Shown: positions 22,505-33,174 of the stretch, in pieces | Layout: each line of letters begins with the position of its first letter | How positions within the stretch are numbered: the stretch's first letter is position 1 | NCBI RefSeq assembly: GCF_000372725.1 | Contig: NW_005196756.1 | Location: forward strand, 777,783-841,782 | DNA: 64,000 nucleotides | Direction of reading: 5' to 3' | Origin: Emiliania huxleyi CCMP1516 | Lineage: Eukaryota > Haptophyta > Isochrysidales > Noelaerhabdaceae | Notes under the pieces: model-generated | Told to the model about the DNA's origin: nothing | Seen by the model: the letters and a program-made list of their open reading frames with translations, nothing else | Database searches by the model: none | Made by a program: the position numbers and the translations under genes

Positions 22505-22772
22505 CTCCGGTAGTGTGCCTGTGATAGTGCTAGCACGCGCCAGTTCGCACCTGTGTCGAGCCTGTCTGCTGTGAGAGAGAGTTGTTTTGTTTAAATTCTT
22601 CCGCATCGGGTTTCTTTTTTGCACGACACCGGGTACGTACGGGACTGGCACTGCAACGGTGTCGTGCGAGGGAGTTTCGTTGTAACATTCTTTTTCGGTG
22701 TACCTGTGTTAGTGCCAGTGCGCGCCAGTCCCGTGCCCAGTGCCTGACTTTTTGTAAAATTCTTTTTTGTAC
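22505..22772 (+). repeat. Dispersed repeat family B, three degenerate units
   Basis: Units ending near 22600, 22695 and 22770 share variants of AGTGCCAGTGCGCGCCAGTC and a TAACATTCTTTTT or TAAAATTCTTTTT end. As at the SRP54-M gene, the last unit stops about 60 bp before an ATG (22831), so the repeat probably contributes to the rhomboid gene's promoter or 5' UTR. Confidence 0.65.
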
Positions 22773-22830
22773 GATCACCAGCTGATGGCACGCCTCCGGC
22801 AGCCTTGGTTGTAGTCTGCACTGTCTCAAC

Positions 22831-25727
22831 ATGCATACGCTGGCCCACATCATGCTCGCCGCAAGCGTCCTTCCTCACGGAGCGCAGACAGGCAGGGTCA
22901 CGCAGTTCTACAGCCCGGAGGATGGCAGCTTCGTCATGAAGCGCATCATGCACAGTCGCACAGATGGCCAAGCGATTGCACAGACGGCCGAGTGGTCGCA
23001 CAAACGGCAGAGTGAATCGCCTGCTCATGGCGTGGCCATGGCGCCTTCTCCACGCAGAGCCATGGCGCCATACCTGACAAAGCGGGCGCTCGTGCTCCGC
23101 GGCGGAAGCACCAACTTCAACCTTCTTTTCGAGCTCGCTAGCGCCGTTAGGGTGCCTGGCCTTTCGCGCGTGCTACTTGTGAGCTTGGCCGCTGTCTTCA
23201 CGCTTCAAGTCTGCGGGATCGTCGACACAGACAGATGGGCACACATCGACGAACGTGTGGATGCTGGCGAGTTTTACCGGATGAGCACGTCTACCTTTCT
23301 CCACGCTGACTTGCGACACCTGGCTTGCAACTCGCTCAGCCTGGCAGCGATGACCCCCAGGGTGGAGGCGACATTCGGGACGCTCGGAGCGATTTGCATT
23401 TTCCTCCTGGCGGGCATCTGCGGCTCCTGCGGCGGCCGGGTTTTCGGCTACGACCTCGGCCTGCGCCTCGAGATCGCTCTGCTGAACTGTCTGAGTGAGT
23501 TTGGGATCGGCCACCGACGGTTTGGGGTGGAGCGGGTTGATTCCCGGCGCGTTATGAGCATCGGAGCCAGCGGTGCCGCCTTCGGCTTCACCGGGAGCCT
23601 AGTTGGCAGCCAGATCCGCAACCCGAGCCTTGCGGGCTTCAAAGATCCACTCGCCTATCTCGCGATGCTTTTCGCAAGGGACATTTACATTGCCTGGGCG
23701 GACCCAGACGGCGGGCAGATCAACCACGCGGCGCACCTCGCTGGAGGGGTTACCGGAGTCTGCTTCGGGCTTGCGCTCTCTCCGAATGTGAGGTACCACG
23801 GGTTTGACCATTGGCTCCATGCCAGATTCATGCTGCTGTTCGCCGTCAACGGCGGGTTGCACATCGCGGCTCTCCTAAAGGCCATGGGGCTGCTCGGACT
23901 ACCGTGGAGCGTACTGAAGGGACTTGTCCCCTCGAGAGCCAACGCCGCTCCGAGACGCAAAGGTAGCCGCAAAGGCGCAAAGCGCAAGTCGAGCCAAGCG
24001 AGCGGCACAATGAGGAGGGAGCTTGCCGCTCTGCAGAGGCGGGTTGCGGTGCTTGAGGAGACGGTGGCTGATTTGCTATCCGACGGCGCGAGTTTTTTTA
24101 TTTTGCGGGATGTGTCCAGTCCTTGTCTCAGACGACGCGGCTGCGATCGATAGCGCCACCCATGCAATCGCTCCTCTCCCTCAACGGGCGGGCCCACCGA
24201 GAGCGCTTCCCGAAAGGAATCGAGGCGCCGGATCGCGACTACCATCGCGCGTTCGAGAGCGGCGGCGATACCGTTCTCTCGTGGAGCCCGACAGGGTACC
24301 ACCGCATCCGCAGCCACGACTTTCGCCAGCGGACGTTCGAGGTCGAGCCGCGCCATGAGGCTCTCGAGGGCAAAGTCGGCGTCAACTTCAACATCGAAAC
24401 CGTCTCCGAGGCGCTTGCGGAAGACCGCAACATGCCGAGGCTCGACGCTGAGGAGTACCGCAGCGGCCTCTGCGTCGGCGCGCGTGCCGCCTACCAGGAG
24501 GAGAGCAAGCGCGGCGAGCGCTCGCAGCGGTTCTCCGCGACGGAGGACATTCGCGTCGAGCAGGCCTCGCGGCAGCCCGAGGGGCTCGTCCACAGCGGCG
24601 GGCACGGCTTCCTCGCCGCCGCCATGACCGCCTTCGCCCGGCACCTCCCGCTCACCCTCTCTCCGGACGCCGTGTGGGCGCAGATCGCATGGGGCTTCGC
24701 TAAGCATGTGGACAACCATGCCGACGCGCTCCGGAGCAACTTCGTCCAGCACGAGGGAAAGAAGAGGCTCCTTGTTGTCACCTCGCCCTCCTTCCGCCTC
24801 GGCCTCGGCGAGTCCTTCGAGGCCTCCTCGCCGCCTGAACGGTGGGAGCACGAAATCTTCCCCAAGTTCAGCACGCAGATTGGCGAGCACATCGGCGATG
24901 AGACACACCACGCGATCGCCGGCGACTTCTCGACGACCAACGCCGGCGCGCGCGCGGCCTTTGAGGTGACGCTTATGGCGGCGATGAAGAACTACTTCTC
25001 CTTCGGTTGCAGGACCATGTGCGGCATCCCCTCCATCACGCTCACCGGGACGCTCGAGGACTGGCAGCAGCTCCGTGCGCGCGCCGAGGCGCTTGGGGAG
25101 AAGATGATGCCGGAGTTCCGCGACAAGTGGATGGCGTGCCTGCTCCCGGTCCTCGATGAGTTCGTCAACAGCTACCGCGGCGAGGTCAACTTTTCGTTCT
25201 GGCAGACGATGGTGAAGCTGCGGAGCACCGGCGGTGGCTCGGGCTCGCACTCTTTCATCAGCGGCTGGATCAGCATCCTCTATCCCTACCTCGCGAATGG
25301 CCAAGCCAACATTCTCCGGCCGTGGGCGGAGATGTTTTTCCACGGCCCTGAATCGTCCGATTTCCCGGCGACGACCTCGAGCGTGCCGTGCGACTGGGAG
25401 TACCACGGAACACAGTACGACCTTCACTTCCACGCCGGAATCATCGGCTTCACGCAGGACAGCGACACTGGCTCGCTCGAGCCGGTTCTCGGCTGGTCGG
25501 CTACGCACGATCCGAATTCGGATCCCGAATCGCGCCTCGCCTATCTTGAGCGCGAGATCGTCGAGATCCGCAAGGGCCACCCGGCTGCCGAAACCAAGGA
25601 CGGCGAGGAGGAGGGCGAGGAGGAGGGCGAGGAGGAGGGCGACCGGAACGCAGCGGTGCGCATTCGCACGATGCAGCGCGAGGTTAAGCAGCTGAAGCGC
25701 GCGCTGAAATCGACTGCGGACTCCTGA
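22831..25727 (+). CDS. Rhomboid protease fused to a DUF4419 domain (two-exon model)
   Basis: Exon 1, 22831-24087 (419 codons), is a rhomboid serine protease: an N-terminal hydrophobic targeting segment, then FYRMSTSTFLHADLRHLACN, the nucleophile Ser in SIGASGAAFGFTG and the catalytic His in NHAAHLAGGVTG, in several membrane helices, then a Lys/Arg linker and a short coiled coil (RRELAALQRRVAVLEETV). Exon 2, 24132-25727, holds a DUF4419 domain (LSPDAVWAQIAWGFAKHVD, GIPSITLTGTLEDW) and an acidic EEEGEEEGEEEG plus coiled tail. A 44-nt intron with a GCGAGT donor and CTCAG acceptor joins them in frame, ~950 aa. Read separately, the rhomboid would stop at 24153 and DUF4419 start at the ATG at 24162, 8 bp later, too close for two nuclear genes. 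Each domain is certain; the fusion is inferred. Confidence 0.78.
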
Positions 25728-26392
25728 CTTGCTGTATGCTGACCCCCCTCCCCTGGTGCGACGGCACGAAGATCTGGAGAAAGAAAGGACTTGCCGCATC
25801 ATCATGTGACCAGAGTTTATGTATAAAAGCTTGTGCTGTGATCGAGCACTTCCCGAACCGCCGCCAAGTGTATCGTCAAACTATGTACCACCGCGTGCAT
25901 GATGACAGGGAGGTGGGGCGCCTCCTCCTGTGGTTCCCAGGCGCCCTCAAATGGATGACGTGCGTCCTCGTGACGGACGATCCAGCAGACGCGCCCTTCG
26001 GCCTTAGCGCGGAGCTCGACCATGTGACGGTGGTCGAGGTTGGCTACAACGGCCGCCTGTCCCGAGCCTGGCCATCCTGTAGATACCTGGTACAAAAAGA
26101 AATACCGGAGCCCAGCGCCGAGAGGTTCTCCGATCTTGCCCGCCTCTTTTCATTGTTAGTGCCCGCCGGTGGATGCTCCATCGATGAGAGGCCCCGTGCG
26201 CAACCCTCCCCTGCCTACGCGGACCGCTCCGTGAAGAGCCATCCCCTGCCGACCCCCCCCCCCCCCCCCCCCCACCACCACCACCACACACCACACACAC
26301 CTACACACACCTCCCCAACCCTCCCCGGTCCGCGCGCCTGGCTGAGGCGGCATGTCTTCGCACCGCAGGGCGACTGCGCATAGGAAAGCACC
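25728..26392 (+). other. Gap with an unexplained open frame and a poly-C/(CA) tract
   Basis: A plus-strand frame open from 25736 to 26383 includes a Met at ~25885 and ~90 residues of ordinary composition (LLLWFPGALKWMTCVLVTDD, VTVVEVGYNGRLSRAW) before it dissolves into the poly-C, CACCA and CACA tract at 26252-26315. I do not recognise it. It may be a 3' UTR, a small exon or a gene remnant. Confidence 0.25.
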
Positions 26393-27577
26393 ATGCCGCC
26401 ATCGATCTTCCTCATCCTCTCACTACTGCTCGCGTCCACCAGCGGACAAGCACCTACTCCGGGGTCGTCGGTGCCCGGCTCGTCTGCGCCCGGCTCATCG
26501 GCCACTGCCCCCGGACCTGCGCCTCTGTATAACTTTGTACCATACAATGTATGGTACCGGAGAATGTATGGTAGCGGACAAGCACCGGTGCCCTCGCCCG
26601 AGCCGGTTGCTGGGGCCGTCACCGCGGCCGAGGAAGCTCAGTACTTCGACACCAGCGGACAAGCACCGGTACCCTCGCCCGAGCCGGTTGCTCAGTACGT
26701 CGACACTAGCGGACAAGCACCGGTACCCTCGCCCGAGCCGGTCGCTCAGGGGGCAGCCAACGGCGATCCCCACCTGATGCTGGCTCACGGAGGCAAGGCG
26801 GACTTCCGCGGCACCGACAAGGGCATCTACAACTTCCTCTCGGCCAAGAACCTCTCGCTCAACGTGATGACAGAGTTGGCCGACTTTTACCTGCACGACA
26901 CGGACCACCCTCGCCACAAGCTCGTGCACGGCTCCTTCCTCACGCAGGCGCACGTCGTTGCGTTGACCGGCGGCGGGCGCACTGTACACGCTTCGTACTG
27001 GGCGAGCAAGATCGGTCCGCTCAACATCGGGTGGATCAACGCGACCATCGACAACCAGCAGGCATTCTCGCTCGGGCCGCACACGACCAAGGTGGTCGAC
27101 GACGTCTCGCTGCACATGGACTACTCCTCGCTGCATGTCACCACTGGCGAGTGGGATCTGGCGGTCACGCCGCAGGCCGTCGAACGCTCGGTGGCGGGGC
27201 CCGTGCGGCGCATCGATGTGCAGATGACGCCGCGCGTCGCCGAATCCAAGTTCTCCGTGCCGCCCCACGGCGTGATTGGCCAGTCGTGGGACGGCGACAA
27301 CAAGGCCGTCTTCGGCGATGAGGACGAGTTCCCTGTGCGCGGCGAGTACACGACGAGCGCGATGGCCGAGGGGGCTATCGAAGGCGTGCCGACCGACTAC
27401 CTGATGTCCTCACCCTACGCCACCGACTTCAAGTATTCGCGCTTTAGCCTCGCCCATGCCTCCCCGCGCGACGTGTCCAAGCTGACCGGCCGCGTTTGGG
27501 CAGCTGTGCCTCTGGCTGGTAACGGTGCCGGCGTCATGGAGAAGGAGATGGAGTTGTCGGCAGGGCAGGTTGCCTGA
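26393..27577 (+). CDS. Secreted protein with Pro/Ser repeats and a VWD-like domain
   Basis: 394 aa, ATG at 26393. Residues 1-19 are a clear signal peptide (IFLILSLLLASTSGQA). Next come low-complexity PGSSAPGSSA and three copies of SGQAPVPSPEPVA (from about residue 62), encoded by near-identical DNA. From about residue 120 ANGDPHLMLAHGGKADFRG begins a domain resembling the start of von Willebrand type D modules (GDPH, then F-x-G), followed by an ~250-aa beta-rich region with WDLAVTPQ, HGVIGQSWDGDNKAVFG and SPYATDFKYSRF. Cysteines typical of true VWD are missing, so it is a divergent relative or a lineage family. Probably extracellular or cell-covering; function unknown. Confidence 0.72.
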   Translation: MPPSIFLILSLLLASTSGQAPTPGSSVPGSSAPGSSATAPGPAPLYNFVPYNVWYRRMYGSGQAPVPSPEPVAGAVTAAEEAQYFDTSGQAPVPSPEPVAQYVDTSGQAPVPSPEPVAQGAANGDPHLMLAHGGKADFRGTDKGIYNFLSAKNLSLNVMTELADFYLHDTDHPRHKLVHGSFLTQAHVVALTGGGRTVHASYWASKIGPLNIGWINATIDNQQAFSLGPHTTKVVDDVSLHMDYSSLHVTTGEWDLAVTPQAVERSVAGPVRRIDVQMTPRVAESKFSVPPHGVIGQSWDGDNKAVFGDEDEFPVRGEYTTSAMAEGAIEGVPTDYLMSSPYATDFKYSRFSLAHASPRDVSKLTGRVWAAVPLAGNGAGVMEKEMELSAGQVA

Positions 27578-28541
27578 GCGCTGAGGGACTAGCTGCGCGT
27601 GTACGTGACCCCCCTGTGAGCTGTGTGGCTCCTGTGTCGTGTGTGGCCTGTCCGCCCCGACCCCTGTAGCCCTGACTACAGCCTGACACCCCCTGCCCCT
27701 CGGCCTCGCCGCGCTCCGCCTCCGGCTCTGGCTGGGGGCCGCGGATAGCGGATAAACCCAATCAAAACACGCAACAAAGGCCATGCCACACGTGAACAAA
27801 GCCGTGAAAAACATAGCAGACACACATGAACAACATGTACATGCACACACGCATATCTCTCCGCCACGCATTCCGCATCAGCGGGTCGTATATGCCCGCA
27901 AAGGCGTCCGTGCCTCCCGCGAGCACCCTCAGCACCCCTCCTCCTCGGGCCGAGCGTTTTTGATCTCTGGGTGAGTGGGCGCCCGCCCGCCGCCGGCTGA
28001 GGGGGTCGGCCCCCCTAGACTGAAAACAAAAACAAAATCGAGAAGCAGTCAAAAACAGCCTGCGAGAGCGGCGCTGCGCGCCGCCTACTTCGTGCGGGTC
28101 GTGAGTAACCCCAAGCGGCATCCCAAAACGTGTAACAGCCGAGACCATCAGATAGGCGGATGGGCGCACGCACCCGCGCAGCGCCGCAAAGAAGCTGGCG
28201 ACGGCAATGCTTCATGATGAAGGAGCTCAACCGGTTCGAGGACGAGACGACATCGAGGATGTCATGTTGCGCGACGGCGTCATCCATTTCGTCAAGCCAC
28301 ATTTCATCGTGACCGTCGCCACCCTCGCCGCCGTCTCGCCTACGTCGCCGCCGTCGCCATCATGGGCCTCGCTGCCGAGACGGTGCTGTTGCATCTGACT
28401 CAACTCTCCCACCCCCCCTGGCTCCTATGCCGACGTGTTCCGTGCTCCCCCGTCCGCCGATGTCTCTGCTGTGCCGCCCGGCGGAGCTCTGCGGCGGGCC
28501 CTCCTCGCCGCCTTCGCTGCCGCTGCATCGCTGTCGGCTCG
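27578..28541. other. Intergenic region without supported gene
   Basis: Frames on both strands are short and change composition abruptly. The stretch 27600-27740 is rich in TGTGTGGCC and CCCCTG words. I see no conserved motif, tRNA or repeat family member. It must contain the 3' ends of the VWD-like gene and of the minus-strand gene that ends near 28542. Confidence 0.4.
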
Positions 28542-30010
28542 TCATTTCTGTCTACGGTCATTGGGGGCTGCCATCGGGAAAGGAGCGAGGAGCGCGGTGT
28601 CCTCGGGCGTGGGGGCGCCCTCGTCCCAGCGGGCAAGCGCTCCCTCAACGGCGCGCTGGCTCACCGTCAGGGCCACGCCCTCAGACGCCTTCCGCCGGAG
28701 CATGCTGCGGAGCGCCTCCCCAGCGTTGGACCGGATGGTGCCGCCCGGATGGGCTCGCTTGGCCGGCGGCCGGCGCGCGGACTCTCCGCGAAGGGGCCGG
28801 CTGGGCAAGTCGGGCGGGCCAGGCCTGATCGGGGTCGCGGGCAGCGACGAGTCCTCCCCCGCGGTCGGCGCGTCCCATTCCTCCGCCTCCGTCGCGGTAG
28901 AGTGCGACGCGGCGGGCACGAGCCAGAGGTCGAGGCCTTGGGTCGTAACTCCAGCCGACGCGTCACCCCCAAGCAGGTCGACTGGAGCGGGTGCGGGTGA
29001 GTCGACGACGCGCAGGATCGCCGTGTAGTGCTGTTGAACCCAGAGGGCAAGCACGACGCGGGCGGTGGCAGCGCACGGGGGCGTGGGCCGGATGACGCCG
29101 CCCCGTGCCCGTGCGCCGTCGGCGGTCACCGCCCGGTACTCGATTTCGACCTCCTTGAGGTGGGCACACAGCCTCAAGAAAGGCTCGTCGATCCAGGTAG
29201 CCGGGCGAGCCATGAGCTCGACCCATGAGTCCGCCGAGGCAGGTAAGCCGCACCTGGCATGCGCCGGCCAGGCCCGCATCGACTCCGTAAGGTGGGTGGC
29301 GAGGCTGGCGCCCGCGCCGTCCACGTCGCCGGCGCCACCGCAGGTGACCTCGGTCAGGGTGAGCGGAGGGCAGGTGGCGAGGCACTGGCGGGCATGCGCG
29401 ATGACCCGGCAGCGGTGAAGACTCACCGCCGCCTCGACGAGGTCGATGGCGGTCTTCGCTCCGAGGCCGAACACCTTGCCGAGCTGCCGCTTCTTGGGCG
29501 CCGAAGCCATCGAGCGACCAGCCTCGTTTTTGAGGCGCAGCGCGTTGTCCGAGCCGGTGGGCGGACTGTTCACAGCCAGAGCTGTGAAGAGGCGCTGCTC
29601 GCACTCGCGGCGCTGCGCAAGCCGGTGGGCGCGGCCACCGGCCGCTCTCGAACTTGGCCAGCGCCTCGCAGCTGCCCGAGGAGAGGATCTGGTACGCCTG
29701 CGGCAGAGCCCGAGGTGGACTCGGGATGGATCGAGATGGATAGCGCCGGAGAGAGCGGGTCTAGTGCTGCAGCCGTGCGCCGTATGGTAGAGAGGAGCGG
29801 GATCGGTGCTGCAGACACGTGTGCCTGCTGCGCGCGAAACGGGCCGAAGAAGGGGAGCGAGGCGGCGGCCCGAGCGACAAATCCACTTTTACCGAGGGGC
29901 ATCCACTGCGAGAGCGGGAAGGGCACGCCAGCGGCCACCGCGGCGGCGCGGGAGTAGAGCAGCGCCTCCGAATTGAAGTGCCTCTCCTCACTCGCATCGT
30001 CAACGTCATA
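28542..30010 (-). CDS. Hypothetical multi-exon protein with OTU-like C-terminal part
   Basis: The main exon, 28542-29612, enters after a CGCAG acceptor (RRECEQRLFTALAVNSPP). An upstream exon of about 29630-29697 (YQILSSGSCEALAKFES) and a further frame up to ~30010 appear to belong to the same gene. Near the middle, DEPFLRLCAHLKEVEIEYRA followed ~30 residues later by VVLALWVQQHYTAILRV resembles the second half of OTU cysteine proteases (W...HY.a.l with the catalytic His). A catalytic Cys block (DGNCLF-like) is not recognised, so the enzyme may be inactive, or the Cys part lies in an exon I cannot place. The C-terminal third is Pro/Arg-rich. OTU domains are common in transposons, so mobile origin is possible. 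Confidence 0.42.
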
Positions 30011-30231
30011 TCGCACTGGACCGATACCTACACTTACATGACCGACACATCATGACCCAGAGATTCGTTTTTATGGATTTGGGGGATTTGGGGATTGGGG
30101 TGCGCTTTAATGTTTGAACTTTGAAGGTGTGGTGTACATGTAATAAAAGGTAGCTCGGGCACACGTTTTGTGAACAGAGTAAAAGAGAGTTAAAACTAAA
30201 AAAAAACGCGCTATACTCTACGTACAAAATG

Positions 30232-32295
30232 CTATGACTCCTCCGGGGCACCTGTCTGCGGTCCCCCAAACAGCATCGCGATCAGCCGGTCCACCTGTTG
30301 CAGAAGCCCGCCCTCAGCGGCGACCCCTGTGCTCTCGTTCGCCGCCGCCACCGCCGCAGAGAGCGAGGAGCGCGCGTCCAGGCCCAAATGCGCACAGATC
30401 CGCGAGACCTTCTGCGGCAGCGTGGCGCGGCAGGGGCTGCCAACGTCTCCTCCCACAGCGTTGTTTGCGGCTGTCGGTGGCGAGGCGGCCGGTGGGGGTC
30501 CTAGCTCGAGCGCCGCGAGTCGCACGGTGAGCGCCTCCTCGCGTGCCGTCGCCTCTTCCGCCTCTGACCTCGCCGCCTCCTCCCGCCCCCTCGCCTCCTC
30601 CTCCCTCGCCCTTGCTGCCTCCGCCTCCAGCCTCGCCTGTTCCGCCTCTGACCCCGCCGTCGCCTCGCGAACTCTCGCCACAGCTGCGTCTGACCTAGCC
30701 TGGGAGAGTGCCTGCTCGATCGCCAACCGCGTGCTGGACTGCTCAGCCTGCGTCGTCCTCAGCGGTGCCGCGGCCCGCGCCGCCTCCTCCTGCCGCGCCT
30801 GCGCCTCCATCTCGTCCACCAGCGCTTGCCGCACCGCTCGCTTCCGCTCCTCCTCCGCCGCTCGCGCCGCCTGCTGTCGCCTGCCGCGAGCCTCGCTCTC
30901 CGCCGCAGCCGCGGCCGCCGCCTCAGCCCTAGCCTCCCTCTCCAAGCGCTCCTCCCTCTCCCGCCGCGCCGCCTCGAGCAGCCTCGCCTGCCTCTCTTGC
31001 CGCGCCGCCCGCTCCGACTCCTCCGCCCGTCGCGCCTCCTCGGCTGGCGTCACGCGCTCCTCCTCGTCGCTCTCTGAAGCCGACTCGCGCGCTGGCGCCG
31101 CCCTAGAGGTGGAGTCGCTGCAGTCGGCCGATCCCTCTGCTCCTTCGGTTGTGCTGCTCCTCGACCCGCGAAAGCCACTCTGCTTCTTCCTCCTCCTCCT
31201 TCCCGCCTCCTGCAGGGGAGGCTGCGCCTTGGCCGCTGCTTCCTCCTCCAGGAGCTCCGCCGCCAGCTGCTGCCGCCGCTCCGCCTCCGCTGCGTTGTCC
31301 TCTGCCGCCCGCGACGCCGCCGCCGCTGCAGCCCGCTCCTGCTCCTCCCTGCGCGCGGCAAGCGCTCGGCGCGCTCGCAGTACATTCTCGGGCACGGAGG
31401 ACACGGCGCACGGATCGTCGCGGCTCAGGGAGGCGATGTTGACCGATTGGGAGCTTCTGTTCCCTGGAAACTGCAGCTTCAGGCCATTGCCTTGGTGCTT
31501 GTCGGTCGCTGGGCCGACGACCGCGCCCTGCTGGCCGTACATGAGCTTGTTTCCAGATTTAAACGACTTGTTCACGCCCGTGTAGTACAGCCGGTCGCCA
31601 AGCCTGTGACCGCCCGGCAGAGGCGGCGGCTTCTCGCGGCTAAGCCGGGGCAGAGAGCAGTTTATGGCGACTTTGTTCCCTGGAAACTGCATCTTCAGGC
31701 CATTGCCTTGGTGCGCTGCCGTGGTCGCAGGGCCGACGACCTCGCCCGACTGGCCGTGCGTGAGCTTATCGCCACTCTCAAACGACTGGCTCGGTCCCGT
31801 GAAGTACAGCTGTTCGCCGGTCTCGTGATCGCCCGGCAGAGGCGGCGGCTTCTCGCGGCTGAGCCAGGGCAGATAGCAGTTTATGGGGCCCGTGTTTCCT
31901 GTAAACAGCAGCTTCAGGCCATTGCCTTGGTGCTCGCCGGTCGCAGGGCCGACGACCTCGCCCTGCTGGCCGTGCGCGAGCGTGTTTGCAGATTTAAACG
32001 ACTGGCTCGGTCCCGTCCAGTACAGCTGTTCGCCAAGGTCGTGATCGCCCGGCAGAGGCGGCGGCCGCTCGCGTCTGAGGTTTGACAGAGAGCAGTTTAT
32101 GGAGACTTTGTTCCCTGGAAACTGCATCTTCAGGCCATTACCTTGGTGCTCGCCGGTCGCAGGGCCGACGACCTCGCCCTGCTTGCCGTGCGTGAGCTTG
32201 TCGCCATCCTCAAACGAATGGTTTGGGCCCGTAAAATACAGCTGTTCGCCAAGGTCGTGGCCGCCCGGCAAGGCTGACCGCGCGCCGCAGGCCAT
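30232..32295 (-). CDS. Four-repeat plus coiled-coil protein
   Basis: 687 aa from the ATG at 32295; upstream in-frame codons lack ATG. Residues ~8-290 are four tandem repeats of about 72 aa with a conserved core: LPG(G/D)H-LGEQLYFTGP, HGQQGEVVGPATGEHQGNGL and QFPGNKVSINCSLPRLSRE. Gly/Pro-rich beta repeats of this kind recur in haptophyte proteins, with unknown function. Residues ~310-640 are Arg/Glu/Ala-rich and predict long coiled coils broken by a Ser-rich insert; the last ~70 residues include CAHLGLDARSSLSAAV and VDRLIAMLFGG. No intron needed. At DNA level the four repeats are close, implying recent expansion or homogenisation. A cytoskeletal scaffold is only a guess. Confidence 0.8.
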   Translation of the reverse strand: MACGARSALPGGHDLGEQLYFTGPNHSFEDGDKLTHGKQGEVVGPATGEHQGNGLKMQFPGNKVSINCSLSNLRRERPPPLPGDHDLGEQLYWTGPSQSFKSANTLAHGQQGEVVGPATGEHQGNGLKLLFTGNTGPINCYLPWLSREKPPPLPGDHETGEQLYFTGPSQSFESGDKLTHGQSGEVVGPATTAAHQGNGLKMQFPGNKVAINCSLPRLSREKPPPLPGGHRLGDRLYYTGVNKSFKSGNKLMYGQQGAVVGPATDKHQGNGLKLQFPGNRSSQSVNIASLSRDDPCAVSSVPENVLRARRALAARREEQERAAAAAASRAAEDNAAEAERRQQLAAELLEEEAAAKAQPPLQEAGRRRRKKQSGFRGSRSSTTEGAEGSADCSDSTSRAAPARESASESDEEERVTPAEEARRAEESERAARQERQARLLEAARREREERLEREARAEAAAAAAAESEARGRRQQAARAAEEERKRAVRQALVDEMEAQARQEEAARAAAPLRTTQAEQSSTRLAIEQALSQARSDAAVARVREATAGSEAEQARLEAEAARAREEEARGREEAARSEAEEATAREEALTVRLAALELGPPPAASPPTAANNAVGGDVGSPCRATLPQKVSRICAHLGLDARSSLSAAVAAANESTGVAAEGGLLQQVDRLIAMLFGGPQTGAPEES

Positions 32296-32358
32296 TTTCG
32301 GGTCAACCCTCGGCGTTCTGGCGGCGGCAAAAGGGCGCGCCCCGAGCAAAAAAGTACG

Positions 32359-32780
32359 AGCTGCAGGTGTAGGTTATTTTTGCTTGGGCGGCACTCATGC
32401 TGAAATTCTGGAAAAACCCGGCCGGCCCCTGCGGTGCCCCTACCTACCTACCTACCTACCTACCCTACTTATGGGAAACTAAAAAAGAAATCGCTCGAGG
32501 GGTGAAGGTGGGGTACCACATACCAACTAAAGTGATGGTTGGTGGTACTCTCCTGCATCCACAGTCCTTCTTGTGACATGGCAGGCCACTCTCAAGCCCT
32601 ACAAGCATCAGATCACCCATTTGGGGAGGGTTGACATCGTGATTTTGGCGGAAGATTTCTTTTTCTGCTGTGAAAATTCCGGCGTGAAGAGAGGGAAAAA
32701 CCCAACGGGAGGGCCCAGACCTACCCTACCTACCCCGGCATGAGTGCCGCCCAAGCAAAAATAACCTACACCTGCGAGCT
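32359..32780. mobile_element. MITE-like element with 42-bp TIRs (family D, full copy)
   Basis: Terminal inverted repeats of about 42 bp: 32359-32400 (AGGTGTAGGTTATTTTTGCT then GGGCGGCACTCATGC) and 32738-32780, its reverse complement. The interior holds a CCTAC microsatellite near 32440-32465 and the words ACCAACTAAAGTGATGGTTG and AAGATTTCTTTTTCTGCTGT. A second copy lacking the left TIR lies at 36981-37277. No coding capacity, so non-autonomous. Confidence 0.85.
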
Positions 32781-33174
32781 GGCCAGGGCCCCGGGGGGGG
32801 CTTGGGGTCAGCTGTCGGAGGAGGCGAGAGACGAGCTGACGCGGCCTCTGCGAGTAGAGTCGGGACGTACGGACGAGCCGAGGACGATAGAGAGACCGCG
32901 GGGGCGGGCGCGAGCCCTCGACCGAAGAGAGCTAGCCCCACTTCCCGGGGAGGGGCGGCGTGGCGATCCAATGCCGCCGCCCTCGCCCGAGGAGTCGGGA
33001 ATGGGACCACCACGAGCGAAATGATGACTACTAGAGAGCCGGTAGTGCGTGTACACGAGCCTCCATCAATCGGTAAAACAAATCCCAAGGCGTGTCTCGC
33101 TCCGCCGTTGATATACCAAGGGCATACGGGATTAGACACGGGAGGGTGTGCGACACATTCCGACATATCTCGCA

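Noticed and set aside
23495..23558. Possible intron (GTGAGT...ATGAG) inside the rhomboid exon, which would remove an unusually long loop before the catalytic Ser
   Set aside because: At 64 nt it would shift the frame, and the reading frame needed for GASG is already continuous without it.
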